Position numbers and translations under genes: made by a program. From Chryseobacterium cucumeris (lineage in GTDB: Bacteria; Bacteroidota; Bacteroidia; Flavobacteriales; Weeksellaceae), in NCBI RefSeq assembly GCF_001593385.1, contig NZ_LUVZ01000002.1, forward strand, positions 102,055 through 166,054: a stretch of 64,000 bases of DNA, read 5' to 3'. Below, one piece after another: positions 37,400 through 46,247 of this stretch (position 1 is the first letter of the stretch; each line of letters opens with the position of its first letter). Below the pieces are notes generated by a model, which saw nothing but the letters and a program-made list of their open reading frames with translations, ran no database searches and had not been told where the DNA came from.

Positions 37400-38029
37400 A
37401 TGAAGAAAATTATGTACGGGCTGTTCTTCGGTGACAGCATTACCTACGGAGAATATGACGGAGTTTTTGGCGGCTGGGTAGATATTCTGAAAAGATATGC
37501 CCTGCAGAAATTTCATGAAGGAAATGGAGATGAACTGATCCTGTTCAATCTCGGAATAGGAGGAGAAACCACAGAAGGATTGCTCAAAAGAATTCCTCAT
37601 GAATTGGCTGCAAGAAATTCTGCTGATGGAAATATCGTTTTTCTAAGCTATGGAGCCAATGATCTTGCGGTAAAAGATGGAGTACAGATTGTAGATCCTG
37701 AAAAATTTAAAACCAATATCAAAGAAGCTGTCGCACATGCCAGGCAGTTTTCCAATACCATTTATCTTGTAAGCATTCTTCCTTTCTCTCAAAAAATAGA
37801 TGGAGTAGTAGTCAGCTCCGGGAAGAAAAGAATCAATGAAGATGTGGTTGTTTACAATCAAATTTTGAAAAATATTGCAGCAGAAGACTCATTGGGATAT
37901 ATAGATTTTTATTCTGCTTTCCTGGATGATAAAGAAATTCTGCTTTCTGCAGACGGTGTGCATCCTAATGAAAAAGGCTATGGAATGATGGCCGAAATCG
38001 CAATTCCAATCATTGAAAAGTATCTGTAA
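37400..38029 (+). CDS. SGNH/GDSL hydrolase (lipase/acylhydrolase-like)
   Basis: A 209-residue SGNH hydrolase: block I FFGDSITYGEYDG (nucleophile Ser13), Gly block NLGIGGETTEGLLKRIP, Asn block LSYGANDLAVKDG, and block V DGVHPNEKGYG with the Asp/His pair. No signal peptide, so it is probably cytosolic and resembles arylesterase/thioesterase members. Its stop overlaps the start of the next gene (TAATG), so the two are coupled. Confidence 0.88.
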   Translation: MKKIMYGLFFGDSITYGEYDGVFGGWVDILKRYALQKFHEGNGDELILFNLGIGGETTEGLLKRIPHELAARNSADGNIVFLSYGANDLAVKDGVQIVDPEKFKTNIKEAVAHARQFSNTIYLVSILPFSQKIDGVVVSSGKKRINEDVVVYNQILKNIAAEDSLGYIDFYSAFLDDKEILLSADGVHPNEKGYGMMAEIAIPIIEKYL

Positions 38030-38361
38030 TGCCTAATTTATTTTCTTATGGAACCCTGCAGAAAGAGCAGGTACAGCTTGAAACTTTTGGAAGAATTTTA
38101 CAAGGTGAAAAAGATATCTTATCAGGCTATAAATTAAGTATGCTTGAAATTACAGATCCTGAAGTACTTCGGAAAAGCGGTCAGAAATACCATCCTGTAC
38201 TTGAATTTTCGGGGAATGATAATGACCAGGTAGAAGGAGTACTTTTTAAGGTGACAGAAGAAGAAATTCTTCAGGCAGATGAATACGAAGTGGATGATTA
38301 CAAAAGAATCGAAACCGTTTTTAAATCTGGAAAAGAAGGGTTTATCTATGTCGGGAAATAG
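38029..38361 (+). CDS. Gamma-glutamylcyclotransferase (AIG2-like) family protein
   Basis: A 110-residue protein with the GGCT fold: LFSYGTLQKEQVQLETFGR at the N-terminus is the YGSL-type glycine loop, and VEGVLFKVTEEEILQADEYE carries the conserved Glu-containing strand/helix. Family enzymes release 5-oxoproline from gamma-glutamyl compounds, including gamma-glutamylamines. It begins on the last base of the GDSL hydrolase stop. Substrate not determinable. Confidence 0.82.
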   Translation: MPNLFSYGTLQKEQVQLETFGRILQGEKDILSGYKLSMLEITDPEVLRKSGQKYHPVLEFSGNDNDQVEGVLFKVTEEEILQADEYEVDDYKRIETVFKSGKEGFIYVGK

Positions 38362-38415
38362 TCATTGCAAGCAACGTGAAGTAATCTCACTATCTCCTAT
38401 GAAATTCCAACAGTC

Positions 38416-38447
38416 TCTTTGTCATTCCGGGCAAAGCAAGGAATCTA
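38416..38447. repeat. Short dispersed intergenic repeat
   Basis: 32 bases (TCTTTGTCATTCCG...GAATCTA) that recur inverted at 45540-45571 with one difference. Such GCAAAGCAAGG elements look like a dispersed Bacteroidota intergenic repeat. Confidence 0.75.
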
Positions 38448-38542
38448 AGCTTGAGTGTTCTCTCGCAGATTTCGCTAATATTAAATTGGCTTCAGCCCAA
38501 ACTTAAAAAAACTCCTGACATACCCTTGTCACAACCTGTTTT

Positions 38543-38550
38543 TATCTTTG
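38543..38550 (+). promoter_or_regulatory. Promoter -7 box TATCTTTG
   Basis: Exact TAnnTTTG 20 bases before the GyrI-like gene; a TTG at 38526-38528 is only 14 bases upstream, below the usual spacing. Confidence 0.5.
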
Positions 38551-38570
38551 TGCTAACAAAAAATCAATAA

Positions 38571-39029
38571 ATGAATAACGTAAAAATAGAACCTTTTAAG
38601 GTGATCGGGATCTCTGTAAGAACAACCAATGAAAATGGACAGGCAGGAAAAGATATTCCGGTATTATGGGAGAAAATGATCAGCGAGAATATTGTCAATT
38701 CAATTCCAAATAAAATAGACAATACCATTTATTCCATCTATACAGATTACGAAAAAGACCATACAAAACCTTATACAACGGTTCTCGGATGTAAAGTCGA
38801 AAACCTTGATAACATCCCGGAAGGAATGGTTGGCTATTCTTTTGATGGTGGAGAATATCTGAAATTTGTCCCAAAAGGAGACCTTTCAAAAGGGTTGGTT
38901 ATCAACGAATGGTTAAAAATCTGGGAAATGGGTTTGAACAGAACATTTACCGCCGATTTTGAAGTGTATGGAGAAAAAGCACAAAATCCTTCAGATGCCG
39001 AAGTAGATATTTTCATCGCTGTAAAATAA
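38571..39029 (+). CDS. GyrI-like effector-binding domain protein
   Basis: A 152-residue stand-alone GyrI-like (SOUL/Rob-C-like) domain: EPFKVIGISVRTTNENG, IPVLWEKMIS, YSIYTDYEKDHTKPYTTVLGCKVEN, IPEGMVGYSFDGGEYLKF, DFEVYGEKAQNPSDAEVDIFIAVK. This fold binds small hydrophobic cations or acts as an effector domain of MerR/AraC regulators; alone it may bind ligands or gyrase. It has no DNA-binding part. Monocistronic as far as can be seen. Confidence 0.85.
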   Translation: MNNVKIEPFKVIGISVRTTNENGQAGKDIPVLWEKMISENIVNSIPNKIDNTIYSIYTDYEKDHTKPYTTVLGCKVENLDNIPEGMVGYSFDGGEYLKFVPKGDLSKGLVINEWLKIWEMGLNRTFTADFEVYGEKAQNPSDAEVDIFIAVK

Positions 39030-39080
39030 CAAAAAGTGAAAAAACTTGCCTTCACAACCTTTGAACTGAAGACGTGATAT

Positions 39081-39135
39081 TCCCCTCCTTCGGAGGGGTG
39101 TCAAAAATTCAAAGAATTTTTGACGGGGTGGTCAA
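39081..39135. repeat. REP-like palindromic repeat R1
   Basis: CCCCTCC-TTC-GGAGGGG hairpin, then CAAAAATTC-AAA-GAATTTTTG hairpin, then GACGGGGTGGTC. Same conserved ends as the repeats flanking the DUF559 gene at 55.6-56.1 kb, with a different middle stem. Confidence 0.8.
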
Positions 39136-39162
39136 ACAATATTTGTCAACAATTCCCCAATT

Positions 39163-39519
39163 TTAACTAAAAACATATTTCCCATACACCAAGACTCCGA
39201 CAATCACAGATGCAATGGCTGTCAGCAATACAGCTCCGGCAGCAATGTCCTTAATAAAGCCAATTCTTTTGTCGAAATCAGGTTGAATGATATCACAGAT
39301 CTTTTCAATAGCGGTATTAAAAATTTCAGCACTTAAAACAGCGAATGAGGCAATAAGAACCAAAGCGGTGTCTGTGCTGCTCAGGTTGAAATAAAAAATA
39401 AGGAAGAGATTGACAAAAAATGCGATGAGCTCAATCTGGAAATTCCTTTCCGTTTTTATCATCATCAAAACACCCCTGAAAGCATTGAGAAAACTTTTAT
39501 GAATAGGAGGTTTTTCCAT
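39163..39519 (-). CDS. dgkA: Diacylglycerol kinase/undecaprenol kinase family membrane protein
   Basis: A 118-residue protein from the ATG at 39519 (the upstream extension is not conserved in style). It has three hydrophobic helices; the conserved family signature lies in the middle (SAEIFNTAIEKICDII), preceded by SFLNAFRGVLMMIKTERNFQIEL. Integral membrane DgkA/UdpK enzymes phosphorylate diacylglycerol or undecaprenol using ATP to recycle lipid carriers. Gram-negative Flavobacteria carry this short type; whether substrate is DAG or undecaprenol is not clear. Confidence 0.85.
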   Translation of the reverse strand: MEKPPIHKSFLNAFRGVLMMIKTERNFQIELIAFFVNLFLIFYFNLSSTDTALVLIASFAVLSAEIFNTAIEKICDIIQPDFDKRIGFIKDIAAGAVLLTAIASVIVGVLVYGKYVFS

Positions 39520-39672
39520 AATTCTGAACTTTTCAGACAAAGATAGCCTTTGTATTTTGATAAAAAATGATTCTTCGAAGAAATATATGCATAATGTCAA
39601 GGCTCAAAACAAATTAAGGATCTTTGTTAAAAACTCCTCCATATTATTCTTTTCTTTGTTGTATGTATTTAT

Positions 39673-39680
39673 TATATTTG
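39673..39680 (+). promoter_or_regulatory. Promoter -7 box for dnaN
   Basis: TATATTTG is an exact TAnnTTTG match 22 bases before dnaN. A TTTG at 39655-39658 is the likely -33 part though the spacing (14) is short. Confidence 0.5.
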
Positions 39681-39702
39681 TAGAAACTTATTTTATAAAT
39701 CT

Positions 39703-40833
39703 ATGAAATTTATTATTTCAAGTGGTGAACTGCAGAAGGCTTTGCAAACTGTAAGTGGCGTAATATCAAGCTCTCAATCGAGACCGATTTTAGAAAACTA
39801 TCTTTTTGAATTAGACGGAAATAATGTTACCATTACAGCATCTGACGGCGAGACAACTCTTGTTACTTCCCTGGAAGTAAAGTCTGATGATACAGGTAAA
39901 TTTGCTGTTCCTGCTAAAATTTTTCAGGATTTTATCAAGACATATGGTGAACAGCCTCTGACATTTGTTGTAAAAGACAATGCCGAAGGTACCGGAAGCC
40001 AGCTTGAGATTTTAGATGAAAAAGATAATTTCGCAGTAGCATTAGACAATGCTGATGACTATCCTGAATTACCGGAATTCGACGCTTCCCAAAGTGTAAC
40101 GATGCCGGCAGGAGTTTTGTCTGAAGCTTTGACAAACACACTATTTGCTACAAGTAACGACTCTCTTCGTCCGGTAATGACAGGAGTGCTTTTCCAGTTT
40201 GGAGAAAATGAAACCAATTTCGTTTCTACAGACTCCCACAGATTGGTGGTGTACAAAAGAGCAGACCTGATGAATGCCGAACCGATGGAGTTTATCATGC
40301 CTAAAAAGCCTCTTAACATTTTCAAAAATATCCTGGCAAGTTCCAATGAAGACGTAACCATCGACTTCAATGAGAATATGGCTAAATTTACTTTTGGTAA
40401 GCATATCTGGATCTGTAGACTGATTGATGGTAAATATCCAAACTATACAGCGGTAATTCCAAAAGAAAATCCAAATGTATTGACCATCAACAGAAACCTG
40501 TTGCTGGGAGCAATCAAAAGAGCGTCTATCATGTCTAACAAATCTACCAACCAGGTGAGATTCAAGCTTTCCGGAAATATTCTTCACCTTCATGCAGAAG
40601 ATACTGAATATGCAAATAAAGCTGACATGCAGATTCCTTGCGACTACAACGGAGAAGATATCAATATCGGATTCAGCTCAAAATTCTTAACAGAAATGCT
40701 TACGATTTTAGGATCTGATGATATTACCATGAAAATGTCTCAGCCTAACAGGCCAGGAATCATTGAACCTCTTGATGGTCTTGAAGAAAATGAAAATATC
40801 TTAATGTTATCAATGCCGGTAATCGGATTGTAA
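39703..40833 (+). CDS. dnaN: DNA polymerase III beta subunit (sliding clamp)
   Basis: A 376-residue clamp with three repeated domains: KFIISSGELQKALQTVSGVI and LENYLFELDGNNVTITASDGE (domain 1), MPAGVLSEALTNTLFATSND...RPVMTGVLFQF and TDSHRLVVY (domain 2), and INRNLLLGAIKRASIMSNKS and the C-terminal MLSMPVIGL (domain 3, protein-binding pocket). The ring holds the replicative polymerase on DNA. It stands alone here, not beside dnaA or recF, as is usual in Flavobacteria. A strong terminator follows. Confidence 0.96.
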   Translation: MKFIISSGELQKALQTVSGVISSSQSRPILENYLFELDGNNVTITASDGETTLVTSLEVKSDDTGKFAVPAKIFQDFIKTYGEQPLTFVVKDNAEGTGSQLEILDEKDNFAVALDNADDYPELPEFDASQSVTMPAGVLSEALTNTLFATSNDSLRPVMTGVLFQFGENETNFVSTDSHRLVVYKRADLMNAEPMEFIMPKKPLNIFKNILASSNEDVTIDFNENMAKFTFGKHIWICRLIDGKYPNYTAVIPKENPNVLTINRNLLLGAIKRASIMSNKSTNQVRFKLSGNILHLHAEDTEYANKADMQIPCDYNGEDINIGFSSKFLTEMLTILGSDDITMKMSQPNRPGIIEPLDGLEENENILMLSMPVIGL

Positions 40834-40853
40834 TATTGATTTAGTATACAAAT

Positions 40854-40882
40854 AAAAAGCCGGAATTTTCCGGCTTTTTTTG
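40854..40882 (+). terminator. Intrinsic terminator of dnaN
   Basis: AAGCCGGAA and TTCCGGCTT arms with a short loop, followed by a T-run. Confidence 0.85.
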
Positions 40883-40893
40883 TAGGGTCTAAT

Positions 40894-41096
40894 CGACTTA
40901 GGAATCAGGAGCGTTAAGAAAATTTAAATGTAATCTGCCAAAAAATTTCCATTGTCTGAGCATGGGATATACTATTGAACCGAAGAAGAACCAGATGATC
41001 CATGCGAGTTTGGAAATTTTAGGAGTACATTCAAATTTTTAGCGGATGATTCCCGTCTTGAACTTTTGTATACTTTTGCTTCAAGGCAAAAGTATA
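40894..41096. repeat. Structured repeat family, copy 4
   Basis: The same 203 bp unit as the three tandem copies near 28.2-29.1 kb, more diverged (TATACTATTGAACC in the loop). It sits in a terminator-to-promoter gap between dnaN and the AraC-type gene. Stem arms are conserved. Confidence 0.88.
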
Positions 41097-41183
41097 ATAA
41101 GAGAAAGGCGTATTCAAAAGAATATTAAATCAATAGTGTTATTTGTGAATCATTAGCGTCATTAGTGTTTAAATCAACTCATC

Positions 41184-42014
41184 ATGGAAATAAAAATACA
41201 GTCTTCCCAAACCTCAGATTTTTCCGCAGAGTTCACAACTGAAAATTACAGCGTGTTTCTATGGAAAGGTTCCGGTGTTTTCTCAGTAGATGGTATTAAT
41301 TATTCTTACAGCGGATACAATATTCTCTTTCTTTCTCCTTATCAAAAGGTGAAACTGGTTTCGGAATCTGATGAAAATATCCACGTGCTTTTCTTTCACG
41401 GAGATTATTACTGTATAGAATATCATAAAAAAGAAGTGGCTTGTAACGGACTTCTTTTCAATAATATTTATCTGAATCCGAGTGTTGAGCTTTCGGAAGA
41501 GAGTTATCATTATATTCTTGAGCTTTTTAATCATATCAAAAAAGAAGAAAGTGAAAAGCATCCGTTTTCTGAATCCATTATCAAGACCTATATTCAGCTC
41601 ATTCTTGCTATCGGAAGCAAACAGAAAAGCAGTATTGAAAACAGCATAATTTCTAATGAAAAGCTTCCCAATAAAAATGCTGCAGAATTTCAGAAACTGC
41701 TGGAAACATATTTTAAAACAGAAAAAGAACTGTCATTTTACAGCGATAAACTGAACATTACCAATAGTACATTAAGCAAAGCGGTAAAAAAAGAATTTGC
41801 CAAAACACCCACACAGCTTATCAATGAGAGAATCATTCTTGAATCTAAGAAACTGCTTCATTTAACCTATCGGTCTGTCAAGGAAATTGCTTCAGAGTTA
41901 GGATTTGCCGATGAATTTTATTTCAGCAGGTACTTTAAAAAATCCGTTGGCTGCTCACCTAAAAATTACAGAGAAAAAGTAGGAATTTCTGTGGTGGCAA
42001 AAATGTCCATGTAA
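41184..42014 (+). CDS. AraC-family transcriptional regulator
   Basis: A 276-residue regulator. The N-terminal half is a cupin-like sensor (NYSVFLWKGSGVFSVDGINYSYSGYNILFLSP), and the C-terminal 100 residues hold two helix-turn-helix motifs: the first around SDKLNITNSTLSKAVKKEF, the second with VKEIASELGFADEFYFSRYF and KKSVGCSPKNYRE. It probably controls the adjacent DUF417 gene (63 bases downstream, same strand). Ligand unknown. Confidence 0.9.
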   Translation: MEIKIQSSQTSDFSAEFTTENYSVFLWKGSGVFSVDGINYSYSGYNILFLSPYQKVKLVSESDENIHVLFFHGDYYCIEYHKKEVACNGLLFNNIYLNPSVELSEESYHYILELFNHIKKEESEKHPFSESIIKTYIQLILAIGSKQKSSIENSIISNEKLPNKNAAEFQKLLETYFKTEKELSFYSDKLNITNSTLSKAVKKEFAKTPTQLINERIILESKKLLHLTYRSVKEIASELGFADEFYFSRYFKKSVGCSPKNYREKVGISVVAKMSM

Positions 42015-42077
42015 TGTCCCGAAATGTCTATGTTGGCGCTCTGTGCATGTGAATACCTTTGGTGAAAAATAAATCAC

Positions 42078-42695
42078 ATGAAAAACAGCAGACTTTATCA
42101 CCAATTATTACAATGGGATACGTACTTTTTCAATTTTCTTAGAATCTCAATTTTCATCGTTATGGCTTGGATTGGAGGCTTGAAAGCCTTTCATTATGAA
42201 GCTGATGGAATTGTTCCTTTCGTTGCCAACAGCCCTTTGATGAGTTTTTTCTACAAAAATGCAGACCATAAAGTTATTAAGGAAGATAAAAAACGGGTTG
42301 CAGAATACACTTTGTATAAAAATCCTGAAGGAAAAGTGGTTCAGAAAAATATTGACTGGCATCAGGAAAACGGAACATATGCCTTTTCCTACGGTTTAGG
42401 GACAATGATCGTTGTAATAGGAGTTATGGTATTACTGGGGATTTGGTTTCCTAAAATTGGAACAATTGGAGGTGCTTTAACATTTTTAATGTCATTGGTT
42501 ACCCTGTCATTTCTGGTCACCACTCCTGAAGTATATGTACCGAATCTGGGGGGAGATTATGCAACTCCCCAGTATGGTTTTCCCTATCTGTCAGGAGCAG
42601 GACGTCTCGTATTGAAGGATATTATCATGATGGCCGGAGGGTTGGTATTATTTTCTGATAGCCTGAAGAAGCTGGTGAGACCATTGGACCAATAG
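42078..42695 (+). CDS. DUF417 (YkgB-like) inner membrane protein
   Basis: A 205-residue membrane protein with about four hydrophobic helices; the WIGGLKAFHYEADGIVPFVANSPLMSFFY start and the late GAGRLVLKDIIMMAGGLVLF segment are typical for DUF417/YkgB. Relatives are induced by hypochlorous stress in E. coli via RclR, which is an AraC-type regulator; here too an AraC-type gene precedes it. A role in oxidative/chlorine stress is an inference from that parallel. Confidence 0.85.
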   Translation: MKNSRLYHQLLQWDTYFFNFLRISIFIVMAWIGGLKAFHYEADGIVPFVANSPLMSFFYKNADHKVIKEDKKRVAEYTLYKNPEGKVVQKNIDWHQENGTYAFSYGLGTMIVVIGVMVLLGIWFPKIGTIGGALTFLMSLVTLSFLVTTPEVYVPNLGGDYATPQYGFPYLSGAGRLVLKDIIMMAGGLVLFSDSLKKLVRPLDQ

Positions 42696-42900
42696 TTTCA
42701 TGAATCAGCAGCACAAAGATTAACGAAAATTTATTATCTTAAAATCGCTTCTAAATTTCTCTATTTCTCAAAAAAACACGACATTTGTAGCTCGAAAAAT
42801 CATCCATGAAAATGGTGGGATTTCAAATAAAAGTTTCAAAATAGAGCAGATGAAACCATAGGACACATCTGACGAATTAAATAAGTAGATAGATTAACAA

Positions 42901-45303
42901 ATGAAAATATCAAACAACTGGCTGAAGGACTTTGTAAAAACGGAATCAAAAACTGAAAGAATCGGTGAATTCCTTACAGATATAGGTCTTGAGGTTGAAG
43001 GGATAGATAAATTTGAAAGTGTAAGAGGCAGCCTGGAAGGAATTGTTGTAGGTAAAGTACTTACCTGCGAAAAACATCCTAATGCTGACAAACTGAAGAA
43101 GACAACAGTAGAGGTAGGAAACGGAAAAGTGTTGAACATTGTTTGCGGAGCTCCGAATGTTGAAGCAGGACAGACTGTTCCTGTAGCCGTTGTTGGAACA
43201 AAAATCTATGATAAAACAGGAAACTTTTTTGAAATTAAAGAAGCAAAAATCAGAGGAGAGGTTTCTCAGGGAATGATCTGTGCAGAAGACGAACTAGGCC
43301 TTAGCGAAGATCACGGAGGAATTATGGTGCTGGATGAAACAAAATATGAAGTAGGGAAAAACTTTGCAGACTATTTTGAGTTGACCAACGATGAGGTTTT
43401 TGAAATCGGATTGACACCGAACAGAACAGATGCTATGTCTCACTATGGTGTTGCCAGAGATTTACACGCTTATCTTTCTACGAACCAATTGAAGTCGCAA
43501 TTTAATAAAGTTGCTTCTGAAGTTTTGAATAATGAAGGAACTCATGATTTCAAACTGGAAATTGAAGATGCAGAATTGTGTCCAAGATATATCGGTGCTG
43601 TGATTGAAGACGTAAAGGTAGCAGAATCACCGTCCTGGTTGAAAGACAGACTGAGAGCGATCGGATTAAGCCCGATCAATAACGTTGTAGATATTACCAA
43701 CTATATTCTTCACGGATACGGACAGCCGCTTCACGCGTTTGATGCAGATAAAATTGCAGATAAAAAAGTGAAAGTAGGTGTAGTAAAACCGGGAACGAAA
43801 TTCACGACTTTAGATGGTGTTGAAAGAACATTAAATGGTTCTGAAATCATGATCAAAGACGGTAAAGATAAGCCGATGTGTATTGCCGGAGTATTCGGTG
43901 GTGAAAACTCAGGAGTATCTGATACTACAAAAACAATATTCCTTGAAAGTGCTTACTTCAACCCGATTGCAGTGAGAAAAGGAGCAAAAGCGCATAGCTT
44001 GAATACAGATGCTTCTTTCAGATTTGAGAGAGGAGTAGACCCGAATCTTACCAGAACAGCCATCACTCACGCTATTAAAATGATTCAGGAAATTGCTGAA
44101 GGTAAATTGGTAGGTGACTTATTGGAAGAATATCCTAAGAAAATAGAGGACAATTACGTGATCCTTAGATTCTCTAAAATTGAGCAGATTTTAGGAACAA
44201 AAATCCACAGAGAAAAAGTAAAGGAAATCTTAAAAGCATTGGAAATTCAGGTTTTAAATGAAATTCCAAACGGTTTCGAAATCTCCGTTCCTGCGTACAG
44301 AGCAGATGTAACAAGAGAAATTGACGTGATTGAAGAGATTTTAAGAATCTATGGATACAATAAAATTGATGCTCCACAGAAGATTTCGTTTACTCCTGTT
44401 AAGCTAAGCGCTAACGATCAGGACGAACTGGAAAACAGCTGGGCAAGAACTTTACAAGGCCTTGGTTTCAATGAAGTAATGAACAACTCTTTAACTTCTG
44501 TAAAAGACGAAACAGATGCTGTAAAACTATTGAACCCTTTAAGCGGTGATCTGGCATTCATGAGAAAGTCTTTATTGGAAGGACTTCTTCAGAATACAGT
44601 ATATAACATCAACAGAAAAAATCAGGATATCAAGTTCTTCGAATTAGGAAAAATTTATCACAAAAAAGATAAATACGAAGAAAGAAAACAACTGGCATTA
44701 CTGGTTTCCGGAAGAGATGTTGCAGAAAACTGGCTTCAGCCAAAATCTGCGGTAAGCTTCTATAACCTTAAGGCGTATGTAAAAGTTTTATTGGAAAGAT
44801 TGGCTGTAGATTACAAAGAAGTAGCTCTAACTGATGACAGATTCTCTGATGCATTGGTATATGAAGCGGATGGTAAAGCATTGGTAAGAATCGGAAAAGT
44901 AGCGCCTGCCTTATTGAAAGACTTTGATATTGATCAGGAATGTTTCTATGCAGAAATTGAACTGGAATTTGCTCAGGAGTTACGTTCTAAAAATGAATTG
45001 AAATTCAAAGATATTCCGAAGTTCAACAAAATCAGAAGAGACTTAGCTTTATTGATTGATAAAACGTTAAACTATCAGGATTTATATCAGACGGCTAAGA
45101 AGAACAAATCTCCATTCATTAAAAACATTAATCTGTTCGATGTGTATGAAGGTAAAAATCTTCCTGAAGGTAAGAAGTCTTATGCAATGAGCTTCGAATT
45201 GTTAAACGAAGAAAAAACACTGGAAGAAAAAGAGATTACAGAGGTAATGGATTCTCTGGTCAAAGCTTTCCAGAAAGAATTCAACGCTGAGTTGAGATCT
45301 TAA
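42901..45303 (+). CDS. pheT: Phenylalanyl-tRNA synthetase beta subunit
   Basis: An 800-residue protein with the usual domains: N-terminal tRNA-binding domain (VVGKVLTCEKHPNADKLKK), B3/4 domain (ELCPRYIGAVIEDVKVAESP, NVVDITNYILHGYGQPLHAFDAD), B5 domain (GFEISVPAYRADVTREIDVIEEI), the catalytic-like core (NPLSGDLAFMRKSLLEGLL) and the C-terminal FDX-ACB anticodon domain (KFNKIRRDLALLIDK). With PheS it charges tRNA-Phe. pheS is not adjacent. A strong terminator follows. Confidence 0.96.
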   Translation: MKISNNWLKDFVKTESKTERIGEFLTDIGLEVEGIDKFESVRGSLEGIVVGKVLTCEKHPNADKLKKTTVEVGNGKVLNIVCGAPNVEAGQTVPVAVVGTKIYDKTGNFFEIKEAKIRGEVSQGMICAEDELGLSEDHGGIMVLDETKYEVGKNFADYFELTNDEVFEIGLTPNRTDAMSHYGVARDLHAYLSTNQLKSQFNKVASEVLNNEGTHDFKLEIEDAELCPRYIGAVIEDVKVAESPSWLKDRLRAIGLSPINNVVDITNYILHGYGQPLHAFDADKIADKKVKVGVVKPGTKFTTLDGVERTLNGSEIMIKDGKDKPMCIAGVFGGENSGVSDTTKTIFLESAYFNPIAVRKGAKAHSLNTDASFRFERGVDPNLTRTAITHAIKMIQEIAEGKLVGDLLEEYPKKIEDNYVILRFSKIEQILGTKIHREKVKEILKALEIQVLNEIPNGFEISVPAYRADVTREIDVIEEILRIYGYNKIDAPQKISFTPVKLSANDQDELENSWARTLQGLGFNEVMNNSLTSVKDETDAVKLLNPLSGDLAFMRKSLLEGLLQNTVYNINRKNQDIKFFELGKIYHKKDKYEERKQLALLVSGRDVAENWLQPKSAVSFYNLKAYVKVLLERLAVDYKEVALTDDRFSDALVYEADGKALVRIGKVAPALLKDFDIDQECFYAEIELEFAQELRSKNELKFKDIPKFNKIRRDLALLIDKTLNYQDLYQTAKKNKSPFIKNINLFDVYEGKNLPEGKKSYAMSFELLNEEKTLEEKEITEVMDSLVKAFQKEFNAELRS

Positions 45304-45332
45304 TCATTGAAAATACATATTTCAACATAATA

Positions 45333-45363
45333 GAAACGGACTTGTTTAAGTCCGTTTTTTTGT
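45333..45363 (+). terminator. Intrinsic terminator of pheT
   Basis: AACGGACTT-GTTT-AAGTCCGTT perfect hairpin followed by a T-run. Confidence 0.9.
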
Positions 45364-45539
45364 TTTATTGCGTTGTTGTTAGGCTTGAGCTAAATTCCGT
45401 TCCTATTGAATCATATTAGTGATATTAGTGAAAAGATTAGTGTCATTAGTGTTAAAATAGAAATCGTATATAAAAAAAATTATCCACAGGCTTTATCATT
45501 TCTTGGAGTCTCAATATATTTTATAACCCAATTATAGTA

Positions 45540-45665
45540 TAGATTCCTTGCTTTGCTCGGAATGACAAAGACACCGAAAAATTTTATCGGAGATAAAATC
45601 TTTGAGTCTTAAACCTACTGTATATTAAGAAATTTATGCCATTGCGTTTTCCAACTTATGACTGT
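45540..45665. repeat. Composite dispersed intergenic repeat, copy A
   Basis: Starts with the inverted form of the element at 38416, then an exact 22-base palindromic core (ATTTTATC-GGA-GATAAAAT, 45579-45600) and a tail ending near GCGTTTTCCAAC. The same order recurs at 63735-63862. Confidence 0.7.
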
Positions 45666-45759
45666 ATAATAAGATCTTTTGCTCTGAAAAATATTCAAAA
45701 TATCAAATGTTAAAGAATAATAAAATTCACGGCAACCCGTTTAAATAATATAATTTCCG

Positions 45760-45767
45760 TAAATTTG
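45760..45767 (+). promoter_or_regulatory. Promoter -7 box TAAATTTG
   Basis: Exact TAnnTTTG, 21 bases before the META-domain gene. Confidence 0.5.
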
Positions 45768-45788
45768 GGTTAATTCAAAAAGAAAAAA

Positions 45789-46199
45789 ATGAAAAATCTT
45801 TTTTTAAGTATATGTACAGCGGCAGTATTGGCTTCATGTGGATCCATGACAAGCCCGTCTGCATCTAAAGTAGGAAAAGCTCAGCCTGCTCTTGCCAGCA
45901 CAAAATGGACACTGGCTGAAACGGTAAAAGGTAAAGTTCCGACATTGAATATTGAAGGAGAAAAGATCACTGGAAATGCAGGATGTAACAACTATTTCGG
46001 AACAGCTACAATAGATCCGTCTACAGGAAGTTTTGCAGCGGGACAGATGGGATCTACGAAAATGATGTGCAGCAACATCGGAGTAGAGCAGAACTTTATG
46101 GATATGATGGGAAAAGCTAACAAATATGTGGTTTCCGGAAATACTTTAGAATTGTACAAAGACAATCTTTTGCTATTGAAATTCACAAAATCAGAATAA
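45789..46199 (+). CDS. META-domain (HslJ-like) lipoprotein
   Basis: A 136-residue lipoprotein (MKNLFLSICTAAVLASC). The META domain is evident: TKWTLAETVKGKV, ITGNAGCNNYFGTATID, GSTKMMCSNIGVEQNFMDMM, TLELYKDNLLLLKF. HslJ-type proteins sit in the envelope and are linked to heat or antibiotic resistance in other bacteria. The paired Cys (CNNYFG and MMCS) are conserved in the family. Own promoter and a perfect-palindrome terminator make it monocistronic. Confidence 0.88.
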   Translation: MKNLFLSICTAAVLASCGSMTSPSASKVGKAQPALASTKWTLAETVKGKVPTLNIEGEKITGNAGCNNYFGTATIDPSTGSFAAGQMGSTKMMCSNIGVEQNFMDMMGKANKYVVSGNTLELYKDNLLLLKFTKSE

Positions 46200-46203
46200 A
46201 AAA

Positions 46204-46232
46204 CAAAAGGAACTCAATTGAGTTCCTTTTTT
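46204..46232. terminator. Bidirectional terminator
   Basis: A 24-base perfect palindrome (AAAGGAACTCAA and its complement) followed by T6, between the convergent META-domain gene and the acidic small protein gene. Confidence 0.85.
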
Positions 46233-46247
46233 ATGTTTAGAGTGTTA

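Larger units (their letters stand above)
45304..45788. other. Intergenic region with terminator and dispersed repeat
   Basis: 485 bases. It holds the pheT terminator, short ATTAGTG repeats near 45415-45450 (similar to those at 41140-41170), the composite dispersed repeat at 45540-45665 and the -7 box of the META-domain gene. No ORF of note. Confidence 0.7.

Noticed and set aside
38279..38506. ORF running from the GGCT-like gene into the following repeat
   Set aside because: Overlaps the real gene in another frame and the rest is repeat sequence.
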